Below are positions 18,744-25,585 of a DNA stretch of 64,000 nucleotides, piece by piece. The DNA comes from Halobacteriovorax marinus (lineage in GTDB: Bacteria; Bdellovibrionota; Bacteriovoracia; Bacteriovoracales; Bacteriovoracaceae). The stretch covers positions 186,001-250,000 of the forward strand of contig MAAO01000016.1 in assembly GCA_002163155.1 (NCBI GenBank). Direction: 5' to 3'. The translations under genes and the position numbers were made by a program. A model generated the notes under the pieces. It saw only the letters and a list, made by a program, of their open reading frames with translations. It was not told the origin of the DNA and searched no databases. Each line of letters opens with the position of its first letter. Position 1 is the first letter of the stretch.

Positions 18744-19710
18744 AAAATTTGTAGAAGTTAAAGTCTCTTTTAAGTTAACGAATCTTCAAGAGTTAGAAGA
18801 TATAAATTCACAGGCGATGACAGTATTCGAATGTGACGGTGTTCAAGAGTTCAGTATTGATGAGGCAATTGTTGATGAAATCCTTGGGGAGAGAGCTTAT
18901 TCTGGGGGAGATATACCCGGGGAAGTTATTGATGAAGTTAATGATGTTGCTCGTCTTCATCATTTAAACTTAGTTTACTTCTTCTATCAAAGTGAAGACT
19001 CCATAGGCCTTGCCAATAAATTTATTGAATTTTTAAAAGAGTCTAAGTTGGCTGACGGCATCACGGTAGAGGAAAAGCCATGGGAAGATTGGAATAAAGA
19101 ATGGCGGAAGTTTTACAGCTTAATTGAGGTAGATGAAAAATTAACAGTTGTTCCTGAGTGGGAAAAAAATAATTTTGAAAAGTCTGAAAATGATTGTGTA
19201 TATATTTATCCTGGAATGGGCTTTGGAACTGGTGAGCATCAAACAACTTACCTATGTTTAAAACTATTGATGAGTGTTATAGGTGAGGTGCCTCATCGTG
19301 GAACCTGTTTAGATTTTGGGTGCGGTTCCGGAATTCTAGGAATTGCAGCGATTAAGAAGCTTTCATCTGAGGTCGTCTTCTGTGATATAGATCCAGAGGC
19401 ACTACATAATTGTCTTCAAAATCTAGACCTGAATTTTAAAGGTGTAGATCTTTCAGGTACGACTCTTGTGAGCAGAGAGAGGTTTAAGTCAGGTGTAGAG
19501 CATGATTTGGTGTTTGCGAATATTTTAGAAAATGTTCTAATCGGGGAAAGGGAAGAGCTCTTAGACTCTGTAAAAAAGGACGGGATCCTTATAGTGTCAG
19601 GTCTTTTAAATCATCAAGTGGATACAATAATTAATGAATATAAAGAGTTTAAAATGATCTCAACTCTTTCAAAAGATGATTGGTCTGCAATTTTATTTAA
19701 GAAGTTATGA
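18733..19710 (+). CDS. prmA: PrmA, ribosomal protein L11 methyltransferase
   Basis: An S-adenosylmethionine methyltransferase that modifies ribosomal protein L11. The N-terminal substrate domain holds the EKPWEDWNKEWRKFY motif, followed by PGMGFGTGEHQTT and the SAM-binding loop LDFGCGSGILGIAA, then the FANILENVL catalytic-region motif, all diagnostic of PrmA. Translation probably starts at the GTG at 18733, which overlaps the preceding gene by 11 bp. At 325 residues it is somewhat longer than E. coli PrmA, mainly in the N-terminal domain. It overlaps rsmE by 4 bp (ATGA). Confidence 0.93.
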   Translation: MENKKFVEVKVSFKLTNLQELEDINSQAMTVFECDGVQEFSIDEAIVDEILGERAYSGGDIPGEVIDEVNDVARLHHLNLVYFFYQSEDSIGLANKFIEFLKESKLADGITVEEKPWEDWNKEWRKFYSLIEVDEKLTVVPEWEKNNFEKSENDCVYIYPGMGFGTGEHQTTYLCLKLLMSVIGEVPHRGTCLDFGCGSGILGIAAIKKLSSEVVFCDIDPEALHNCLQNLDLNFKGVDLSGTTLVSRERFKSGVEHDLVFANILENVLIGEREELLDSVKKDGILIVSGLLNHQVDTIINEYKEFKMISTLSKDDWSAILFKKL

Positions 19711-20399
19711 GAGCAGTATACTCAGAAGAGACATTTTCATCAGAAGACTGCGGTAGAGAAGCTATCATTGAAGGGGAGCATGCTCGTCACTTAATAAAAG
19801 TTATTCGAATAAAGAAACTTGAAAAAGTTCTTTTGCTGAATGGGCAAGGTGAGAAGACCATCGTTGAAGTGATTCACTTTGATCGAAAAATAGTGACTAT
19901 AAAAATTTTGGAAGTCACAATTGTAAAAGATGAAAGAAGAATGAGCTTGTTTTTAGGTTTACCTAAGAAAGATGCATTTGAATCAATTGTTAAGATGGCA
20001 ACGGAAATTGGAATTAAGAATATATTCCTTTATCGTTCTGAGTTTTCTCAAACAGCTATTGATATCAATGATCGAATTAAGAAAATGGAAGAGAGTGCAA
20101 TTGTTCAATCGAACAATCCTTTTAAAATAACTTTTGTTAGCGTGTCATCTTTTTCAGAGGCATTCTCAAAATACTCAAAAATAATTCACTTTTCCACTTT
20201 TTCAAAGGGTGAACAGGTGCAATCTGATGACTCTCAAGAGCTGTTGTTAGTGATTGGTCCAGAAGCGGGTTTTTCAAATGAAGAAGAGCAAGAGATAAAT
20301 TCATATGACCAGGTTGAGGTTTGCCATTTACCTACCAATATTATGAGGGCCCCAACAGCTTTTGCTGTAGCATCAGGATATGTATTGAGGACTTTTTGA
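19707..20399 (+). CDS. rsmE: RsmE, 16S rRNA m3U1498 methyltransferase
   Basis: A SPOUT-fold methyltransferase acting on U1498 of 16S rRNA. Seen are the N-terminal PUA-like part (EGEHARHLIKVIRIK), FLGLPKKDAFE and MATEIGIKNIFLYRSEFSQ, and the C-terminal SAM-binding knot region LLVIGPEAGFSNEE and LPTNIMRAPTAFAVA, all typical of RsmE. The length of 230 residues is normal. It is commonly encoded next to prmA, as here, and the ATGA overlap supports coupling. Confidence 0.92.
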   Translation: MRAVYSEETFSSEDCGREAIIEGEHARHLIKVIRIKKLEKVLLLNGQGEKTIVEVIHFDRKIVTIKILEVTIVKDERRMSLFLGLPKKDAFESIVKMATEIGIKNIFLYRSEFSQTAIDINDRIKKMEESAIVQSNNPFKITFVSVSSFSEAFSKYSKIIHFSTFSKGEQVQSDDSQELLLVIGPEAGFSNEEEQEINSYDQVEVCHLPTNIMRAPTAFAVASGYVLRTF

Positions 20400-20465
20400 T
20401 TGATGCTTTATGTCTTTTGTGAGAATCTAGATAGGGAACCTTAAACAAAATTTCATGGGTGAATT

Positions 20466-21227
20466 ATGGAAAATCAAACACCAAGCACTAATGATCAAGC
20501 AGTAGATGCCAAAATAGCATTTAGCGCAGCTGAATTTAATTTAGATGATTTTGATTTTAAGCCACTTAATGAAGGACTAGGTTTTCATCATGATGATAGA
20601 AAAAATGGTATTCTTCCTCAATCAAATACTAAGCCTCAAAATATTTCGGTCACTCGAAATGTAATGCCTACTTTATCAAAGAGTTTAGGTGTTAGTGATC
20701 CCAAAGTTGTTAAAAATGGTATGGAGTCTATGAATTCTTTATCAGCTTTTTATTCTGAAGGTCAACTTGAGACAACTTCTGAGTCTGAGTCTGAGTTAAA
20801 TCTTTCAGAACAGGCAGTTGAAACTTATGAACTCGCTAAACCTCTTCTACAATTAACTGCATGGTTAATTGATGTTTTAGTTGTTCTTACAATTAGTTCA
20901 TCTTTACTTGGATTATTTGTTCTTGTATCTGGTTTAAACTTTAGTCAGTTTTATCAATTTGTTGGAATGAATGACCTAGTTCTATTTGGAGCAGTTTCCT
21001 TTTCAATTTTCTATTTAAGTTACTTTTCTATACTCGATCTACAGTCAACGCCTGGTAAGAGTTTCTTCAAGCTAAGACTTGTGAGAGAAGATCATTCTGA
21101 TCTTATTCTGAAAGATAGCTTTATGAGGGCTTTTATTACGCTCATATCTTTTGTGACTTTAGGGCTACCATGTCTAATAGATTTTCAGGGTAAACTAACA
21201 GATACAAAAGTTGTAATTAATGTTTAA
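20466..21227 (+). CDS. RDD-family membrane protein with long polar N-terminus
   Basis: The first ~120 residues are polar and Ser/Asn/Glu-rich, with no recognisable domain and probably disordered. The C-terminal ~125 residues contain three hydrophobic segments and the RDD-type pattern: an Asp at the start of the first helix (LTAWLIDVLVV), TPGKSFFKLRLV after the second, and an Arg before the third (MRAFITLISFV). RDD proteins are small membrane proteins of mostly unknown role, some suggested to transport ions. It overlaps the next gene by 8 bp. Confidence 0.75.
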   Translation: MENQTPSTNDQAVDAKIAFSAAEFNLDDFDFKPLNEGLGFHHDDRKNGILPQSNTKPQNISVTRNVMPTLSKSLGVSDPKVVKNGMESMNSLSAFYSEGQLETTSESESELNLSEQAVETYELAKPLLQLTAWLIDVLVVLTISSSLLGLFVLVSGLNFSQFYQFVGMNDLVLFGAVSFSIFYLSYFSILDLQSTPGKSFFKLRLVREDHSDLILKDSFMRAFITLISFVTLGLPCLIDFQGKLTDTKVVINV

Positions 21228-21681
21228 ACTTTCAGAGCAAGCGAAGAAATTCTTAAAAGAAAATAATAATAAGAATGTCGTATTCACTAATGGGTGCTTT
21301 GATATCCTTCACTCCGGTCACGTTGCCTATTTAAACGAAGCTAAGAAACAAGGTGACCTTCTATTTTTGGGCCTTAACTCTGATCAAAGCATCAAAAGAT
21401 TAAAGGGTGAGAATCGTCCCATTAATAGCGAAAAAGATAGAAAGTTTGTTCTAGAGAATCTTAGAAGTGTAGACTTTGTAGAAGTCTTTGAAGAAGACAC
21501 ACCCTACGAATTAATCGATGCCGTAAAACCAAACCTATTAGTTAAAGGCGGTGATTGGGCTGTAGATCAAATAGTAGGACATGATATCGTGTTAGCTGCA
21601 GGTGGAGAGGTAAGAAGTTTAATCTTTATTGATGGTTATTCTACAACAGGTTTAATCTCAGCCGTGCAAGGTAAGAAATAA
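21220..21681 (+). CDS. rfaE2: Heptose-1-phosphate adenylyltransferase (RfaE2/HldE C-terminal type)
   Basis: A cytidylyltransferase-fold nucleotidyltransferase of 153 residues. FTNGCFDILHSGHVAYL carries the HxGH active-site motif, followed by LGLNSDQSIKRLKG, RPIN, and a YSTTGLI motif near the C-terminus. This is the sequence pattern of the enzyme that makes ADP-heptose for LPS core; here it is a stand-alone domain rather than fused to the kinase half. It may supply ADP-heptose to GT9-type transferases such as those encoded at 30.7-34.3 kb. A related glycerol-3-phosphate cytidylyltransferase is less likely. Confidence 0.85.
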   Translation: MFKLSEQAKKFLKENNNKNVVFTNGCFDILHSGHVAYLNEAKKQGDLLFLGLNSDQSIKRLKGENRPINSEKDRKFVLENLRSVDFVEVFEEDTPYELIDAVKPNLLVKGGDWAVDQIVGHDIVLAAGGEVRSLIFIDGYSTTGLISAVQGKK

Positions 21682-21767
21682 CTCCAGAATATAAAATCAA
21701 TTTTACATCAAGAGAGTTTTCCACTCCAGTGCCCAAACTAATAAAATTAGTCTCTTATGAATACCGG

Positions 21768-21854
21768 ACCGTCTAGGTTGGTTATAAATACCTGATATTA
21801 GGGCAAAAACTTCCATATTTTTCTCAAGAATATTTCCGAGTAACCGTTTAGGTT
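21768..21854 (+). repeat. Paired ACCGTYTAGGTT motif upstream of flagellin gene 1
   Basis: The 12-mer ACCGTCTAGGTT at 21768-21779 recurs as ACCGTTTAGGTT at 21843-21854, 75 bp apart, in the 270-bp gap before the first flagellin gene. The second copy also forms a small hairpin (TAACC / GGTTA). They could be protein-binding sites or RNA structure; I found no convincing sigma-28 promoter in this gap. Confidence 0.5.
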
Positions 21855-21932
21855 ATTGCAGGCTCATTTGGGGTGAGTCTTTTGTTTTATACCAGACAAG
21901 GAGTTTGGTTTCACTTTGCACGGAGGTTTCAT

Positions 21933-21950
21933 ATGTTTCGAGGAGATTAA
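21933..21950 (+). CDS. Five-codon leader ORF (MFRGD) before flagellin gene 1
   Basis: ATG TTT CGA GGA GAT TAA begins six bases after a perfect GGAGG ribosome-binding site, and its stop codon ends one base before the flagellin ATG. The flagellin gene's own GAGGAG ribosome-binding site lies inside this mini-ORF. Ribosomes translating it would finish on top of the flagellin start, which suggests translational coupling. It is too short to prove as coding from sequence alone. Confidence 0.4.
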   Translation: MFRGD

Positions 21951-21951
21951 A

Positions 21952-22785
21952 ATGGGTTTAAGAATTAACACAAATGTACAATCATTAGCAGCACAAAGAA
22001 GTTTAGGAGACGTAAGGCTTAAGCAGGGGTCAGCTCTAGAAAAGATGGCATCTGGTAGTAGAATTAATAAGGCCGGAGATGATGCGGCAGGTTTAGCGAT
22101 TAGTGAAAATCTGAAAGCAAACATTAGAGGTTCTCAACAAGCCAAAAGAAACGCAGGAGATGGGATCTCAATGATTCAAACTGCTGAAGGTGGCCTAAAC
22201 GAAGTATCAAATATCTTAGTTAGACTGAGAGAACTTTCGGTTCAAGCAGCTTCTGACACGATAGGTGATCAAGAGAGACAATTCTCTGATATGGAATTCC
22301 AAAACTTAGTACAAGAGGTTGATAGAATCTCAAGTTCTACACAGTTTAACGGAAGAGACTTATTAAGTGGAGAAGGTGATACTGCAGATTTTCAAATTGG
22401 AGTCATGAACGATGAATTCAATGATAGAATCTCTTACAAGCCACAAGACTCTAGTGCTAAGGCAGATGATATTGGAATTGGAGGACTGGCTGTATCTACG
22501 AAAGGAGATGCCCAGGGTAACCTTGAAAATATCGATGGTGCGATTAATAAAATAAACGAGAATAGAGCAAACTTAGGAGCTATACAGAACAGATTACAAT
22601 CTACGATTGCAAATCTTGATGTAAAAACTGAAAATCTAAGTGCAGCGAATTCAAGAATTAGAGACACTGACATTGCTAAAACTTCGTCAGATCTAGTTAA
22701 AGCGAATATTTTAACATCAGCTTCAACTTCTGTTTTATCGCAAGCTAACAGCTCTCAAAATGCTGCTTTGAAGTTAATTGGTTAA
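21952..22785 (+). CDS. fliC: Flagellin 1
   Basis: The subunit of the flagellar filament, exported by the flagellar type III system. The conserved N-terminal helices (MGLRINTNVQSLAAQRSL, then ASGSRINKAGDDAAGLAI and the EGGLNEVSNILVRLRELSVQ segment) and C-terminal helices (ENRANLGAIQNRLQ and a final SQNAALKLIG) are present. The middle is short, so the protein (277 residues) lacks large surface domains D2/D3. The start is the ATG at 21952, matching the MGLRI start of flagellin 2; the frame extends upstream without coding character. A strong terminator follows. Confidence 0.95.
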   Translation: MGLRINTNVQSLAAQRSLGDVRLKQGSALEKMASGSRINKAGDDAAGLAISENLKANIRGSQQAKRNAGDGISMIQTAEGGLNEVSNILVRLRELSVQAASDTIGDQERQFSDMEFQNLVQEVDRISSSTQFNGRDLLSGEGDTADFQIGVMNDEFNDRISYKPQDSSAKADDIGIGGLAVSTKGDAQGNLENIDGAINKINENRANLGAIQNRLQSTIANLDVKTENLSAANSRIRDTDIAKTSSDLVKANILTSASTSVLSQANSSQNAALKLIG

Positions 22786-22819
22786 TTAACAACTTTTTAA
22801 AATCAAATTTTAAATGACT

Positions 22820-22844
22820 AAGGGCCCTTGCGGGCCCTTTTTTT
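22820..22844 (+). terminator. Rho-independent terminator after flagellin 1
   Basis: A perfect 8-bp GC-rich stem (AAGGGCCC / GGGCCCTT) with a TTGC loop is followed by a run of T residues. It separates the two flagellin transcripts. Confidence 0.92.
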
Positions 22845-23049
22845 GTCCAAAATCTTCTTATCATTATATAGAAATATTTTAATCAAAACTTCTTTGAAGT
22901 TCTTTAAGTTGGCAAATTAGGGTTTCTACCTGCCTTAAATTAATGTCTTTATTTTGTCTTAAGCAAATACCGTACCAAAAATGTTTGTGATTAAGTGTGC
23001 GTAACTATGGCGATTTTACATTTATATTTGAGATAACCGAGTGGATCGC
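22845..23049. other. AT-rich spacer between flagellin terminator and promoter
   Basis: About 200 bp of AT-rich sequence with no ORF that has a ribosome-binding site and no clear hairpin. It probably holds upstream promoter sequence for flagellin 2; I see no specific element before the sigma-28-type promoter. Confidence 0.5.
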
Positions 23050-23076
23050 TAAAGTATTATCCGCAATAGGCGATAG
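23050..23076 (+). promoter_or_regulatory. Sigma-28 (FliA)-type promoter of flagellin gene 2
   Basis: TAAAGTAT, 11 bp, GGCGATAG closely matches the flagellar sigma factor consensus TAAAGTTT-N11-GCCGATAA. It lies about 75 bp upstream of the flagellin 2 start, the class of gene this sigma factor usually controls. Confidence 0.8.
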
Positions 23077-23082
23077 GGTTAT

Positions 23083-23105
23083 TGTCTGACAGAAACAGTC
23101 GGACA
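23083..23105 (+). promoter_or_regulatory. 5'-terminal stem-loop of the flagellin 2 mRNA
   Basis: TGTCTGAC and GTCGGACA form an 8-bp stem (one G-U pair) around a 7-nt loop. It starts at the position expected for the first transcribed base of the sigma-28 promoter, so the mRNA would begin with a hairpin, an arrangement known to protect messages from 5' decay. Confidence 0.55.
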
Positions 23106-23149
23106 GGCTTTAGGGAAAATAAAAAATTTGAATTTCTTAGGAGGAAATC

Positions 23150-23983
23150 ATGGGTTTAAGAATTGCTACGAACATTGCTTCGCAATCTGTTCAGAAAAAT
23201 TTAAAAGAAGTATCAGCGGATGGTCAGGCTAGTTTAGAGAAGTTATCTTCTGGTAAACGAATCACAAAAGCGGCTGACGATGCTGCAGGTTTAGCCATTG
23301 CTACTAACTTAGATGCTCAAACAAAAGGTCTTAGACAGGCAACTAGAAACGCTAATGATGGGGTCTCAATGATTCAAACCGCTGAAGGTGGACTGAATGA
23401 GGTTTCAAATATCTTAGTGAGATTAAGAGAGTTAACGATTCAAGCTTCATCAGACACTGTTGGAGATACTGAAAGAGGGTTCTTGGATAAAGAATATCAA
23501 CAGTTAACTACTGAAGTTGATCGTATTGCACAATCAACAACTTTTAACGGAACAAATTTACTAAACGGTGAAGGTGGCGGAACACTTGATATTCAAGTAG
23601 GTGCCTTTGCTGGAGATCAAAATAGAATTCAATTCGATTCGGATGAAACTAATGCAACAGCAGATGAGATTGGAGTCGGTGGAACATCTATCACTGAGAA
23701 AGGTGATGCATTAGATGCCATTGATGATATTGATAATGCAATAACTTCTGTATCAGGACATAGAGCGAACTTAGGTTCAATTCAATCAAGATTACAGTCA
23801 ACAGTTGCGAATTTAGAAGTACAAACGATTAATCAAGACAATGCAAGATCAGTCATCCAAGATGTTGATGTGGCAGAAGAGACTGCGAAAATGGCTTCTT
23901 CAAATGTTGTTAAAAGTGCTGCGGTATCTTCATTAGCTCAAGCGAATGCAATACCTAACTCAGCATTAAGACTAATCGGTTAA
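23150..23983 (+). CDS. fliC: Flagellin 2
   Basis: A second filament subunit of 277 residues, paralogous to flagellin 1. It has the same conserved ends (MGLRIATNIASQSVQKNL, SSGKRITKAADDAAGLAI, EGGLNEVSNILVRLRELTIQ; C-terminal GHRANLGSIQSRLQ and NSALRLIG) and a short variable centre. A consensus AGGAGG ribosome-binding site precedes the ATG. It has its own sigma-28-type promoter, so the two flagellins can be expressed differently. Tetraloop hairpins rather than a T-run terminator follow. Confidence 0.95.
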   Translation: MGLRIATNIASQSVQKNLKEVSADGQASLEKLSSGKRITKAADDAAGLAIATNLDAQTKGLRQATRNANDGVSMIQTAEGGLNEVSNILVRLRELTIQASSDTVGDTERGFLDKEYQQLTTEVDRIAQSTTFNGTNLLNGEGGGTLDIQVGAFAGDQNRIQFDSDETNATADEIGVGGTSITEKGDALDAIDDIDNAITSVSGHRANLGSIQSRLQSTVANLEVQTINQDNARSVIQDVDVAEETAKMASSNVVKSAAVSSLAQANAIPNSALRLIG

Positions 23984-24001
23984 TAATAAAAAATTAAAAA
24001 A

Positions 24002-24086
24002 TGTGGGTGGAAACACCCACACTTCCTAAGCCCTAAAGGAGCGAAAGCTCAAACTTAAGCCCATCCCCTTCGGTTCGCCGAAGGGG
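24002..24086 (+). ncRNA. Cluster of three tetraloop hairpins 3' of flagellin 2
   Basis: Three successive hairpins fill the gap to the next gene: TGTGGGTG-GAAA-CACCCACA (24002-24021), GAGC-GAAA-GCTC (24039-24050) and CCCCTTCGG-TTCG-CCGAAGGGG (24065-24086). Two have GAAA (GNRA) loops and one an extra-stable TTCG loop. None is followed by a T run, so they are not classical terminators. They may form a 3' stabiliser of flagellin mRNA, or a structured leader of the PilZ gene. Confidence 0.5.
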
Positions 24087-24116
24087 AATTTAAGAGAGGG
24101 ATGTTAGGGGAATAAA

Positions 24117-24821
24117 ATGAATAGTTTAATTAAAAATGAAAAGAAAGATCAAACAACAGAACAAATATTAGAAGCTTATAAGAGTAAGTATTCGGTATAT
24201 GCATGGGGATCATTTGGTGGTCACGTCATAAAAGCAGATCTTGAATTCAAAACTATCAAGTTCAATCAAAAGAAAATCGTATTAGTTCCAACAAAATTAA
24301 GTCGTTCATATTTGGAAGATTTACTTGGGGGAAGTGGTAAACTGAATATCGCAATTCCACAAATGTCATTATTATTTGAAGCTGAATACTTAAAGTATGA
24401 TGATGATCTAACTATAACATTTCCTTTATTTCATAAGTTTTACGATAGAAGAAAATCTGAACGCGTAGATCCTTTTATACCTCTTCAATTAAAGATGAAT
24501 TACAAAGGAATAACGTACAAGAAGACTTGTAGTGATATTGGTGTAGGCGGACTGTCTATAATACTAAGTCGTAGTGAAATGACTAGGTTTATGGTTAACG
24601 ATGAAATTAAGGACGTTGAACTCTCATTTCCACTTAAAAATATGATAGTTGAGGTAAAGGTAGCAAGTCTTGTTAAACTCAATCCATATAAAGATGAAAA
24701 GCACCCTTACGGCGGATCTCGCTTATCTTTAAGCTTTTCAGGAAATACGACCCTAGTAAAGAAAGAAGTTTTAAGACTCATAAATGGACAGAAAAAACTA
24801 GTTTGTGATATTGATATGTAA
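24117..24821 (+). CDS. PilZ-domain protein (c-di-GMP receptor candidate)
   Basis: The C-terminal half contains a PilZ-type signature: an Arg-rich start (DRRKSERV, about residues 104-111) and about 35 residues later the CSDIGVGGLSI element corresponding to the D/N-x-S-x-x-G motif; the Ser position is Gly here. The N-terminal ~100 residues resemble the domain that precedes PilZ in YcgR-like proteins in length only. PilZ proteins bind cyclic di-GMP and commonly brake flagellar motors, which suits a gene placed directly after flagellin. It shares one base with the next gene. Confidence 0.75.
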   Translation: MNSLIKNEKKDQTTEQILEAYKSKYSVYAWGSFGGHVIKADLEFKTIKFNQKKIVLVPTKLSRSYLEDLLGGSGKLNIAIPQMSLLFEAEYLKYDDDLTITFPLFHKFYDRRKSERVDPFIPLQLKMNYKGITYKKTCSDIGVGGLSIILSRSEMTRFMVNDEIKDVELSFPLKNMIVEVKVASLVKLNPYKDEKHPYGGSRLSLSFSGNTTLVKKEVLRLINGQKKLVCDIDM

Positions 24822-25585
24822 TGAAAATTTCTACAATTTCAGATGTACATGTAAAATTAGTTATCGATGATAACTTTCAACTTCTCGAAAAATTCTTCAA
24901 TAATGACCTGGTTAAAAAATCAGATTATGTGATTTTTAATGGAGACATTTTTGACATTATGATTGGTGGTAAGAAGCAATATCTAGAGAAGTATCAATCC
25001 TTCTTTGAACATATCCAAAAATTAACAAAGACTGGTGTGAAAGTAGTTTATCTTGAAGGAAACCACGACTTTCATATTGAGAACTTGATGAAGTCCTTTA
25101 GTAAAAAGTACAATATTTCTGAGAATTTATTTGTTCATAAAAAAACAACTTATGAAGTGGATAGTGTAAACGGAAAATATGTTTTCACTCATGGTGATGA
25201 TGTTGAGATAGAGAATGAAAGTTATAAATCATATAAACGAAAAATAAATAATCCTTATGTGAAGTTTTTAGGTGATTATATTGTTCCCTATTCGTTTATC
25301 GAATGGATAGGACACAGGTCATCATCCGAGTCTAGAAAAGAAAATGTTGCTCGATATGAACAAAGTGAAGAAGGCCAATTATTCATAAAAGAGAAGTTTA
25401 GGAAATCGGCAGAGGTATATTTTAAATCTCACCCTGATGTTCAAGCACTAATTTGTGGACATAGTCACTGTAAAGATCTTTATAATATTAGTGATAAACA
25501 ATATTATATAAATAATGGATATGCGCCAAAGACCCAAACATTTATTTATATAGACGATTCTGGGCCTTCTTTTATTGATTTATAG
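24821..25585 (+). CDS. Metallophosphoesterase, LpxH-like
   Basis: A calcineurin-like phosphoesterase. The metal-binding motifs appear in order: SDVH (DxH) near residue 7, FNGDIFD, EGNHDFH, THGDD and CGHSHC. This set, the EGNHDF form and the length of 254 are as in UDP-2,3-diacylglucosamine pyrophosphatase (LpxH/LpxH2) of lipid A synthesis, but general phosphoesterases share them. Translation is coupled to the PilZ gene (TAATG). The 3' end overlaps the convergent recN by 6 bp. Confidence 0.75.
   Translation: MKISTISDVHVKLVIDDNFQLLEKFFNNDLVKKSDYVIFNGDIFDIMIGGKKQYLEKYQSFFEHIQKLTKTGVKVVYLEGNHDFHIENLMKSFSKKYNISENLFVHKKTTYEVDSVNGKYVFTHGDDVEIENESYKSYKRKINNPYVKFLGDYIVPYSFIEWIGHRSSSESRKENVARYEQSEEGQLFIKEKFRKSAEVYFKSHPDVQALICGHSHCKDLYNISDKQYYINNGYAPKTQTFIYIDDSGPSFIDL

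Noticed and set aside
21902-21920. Sigma-54-like GG/GC pair (TGG..TTTGCA) before flagellin 1.
   Set aside because: The GG-GC spacing is 9, not 10 as needed, and the predicted transcription start would fall on the ribosome-binding site.
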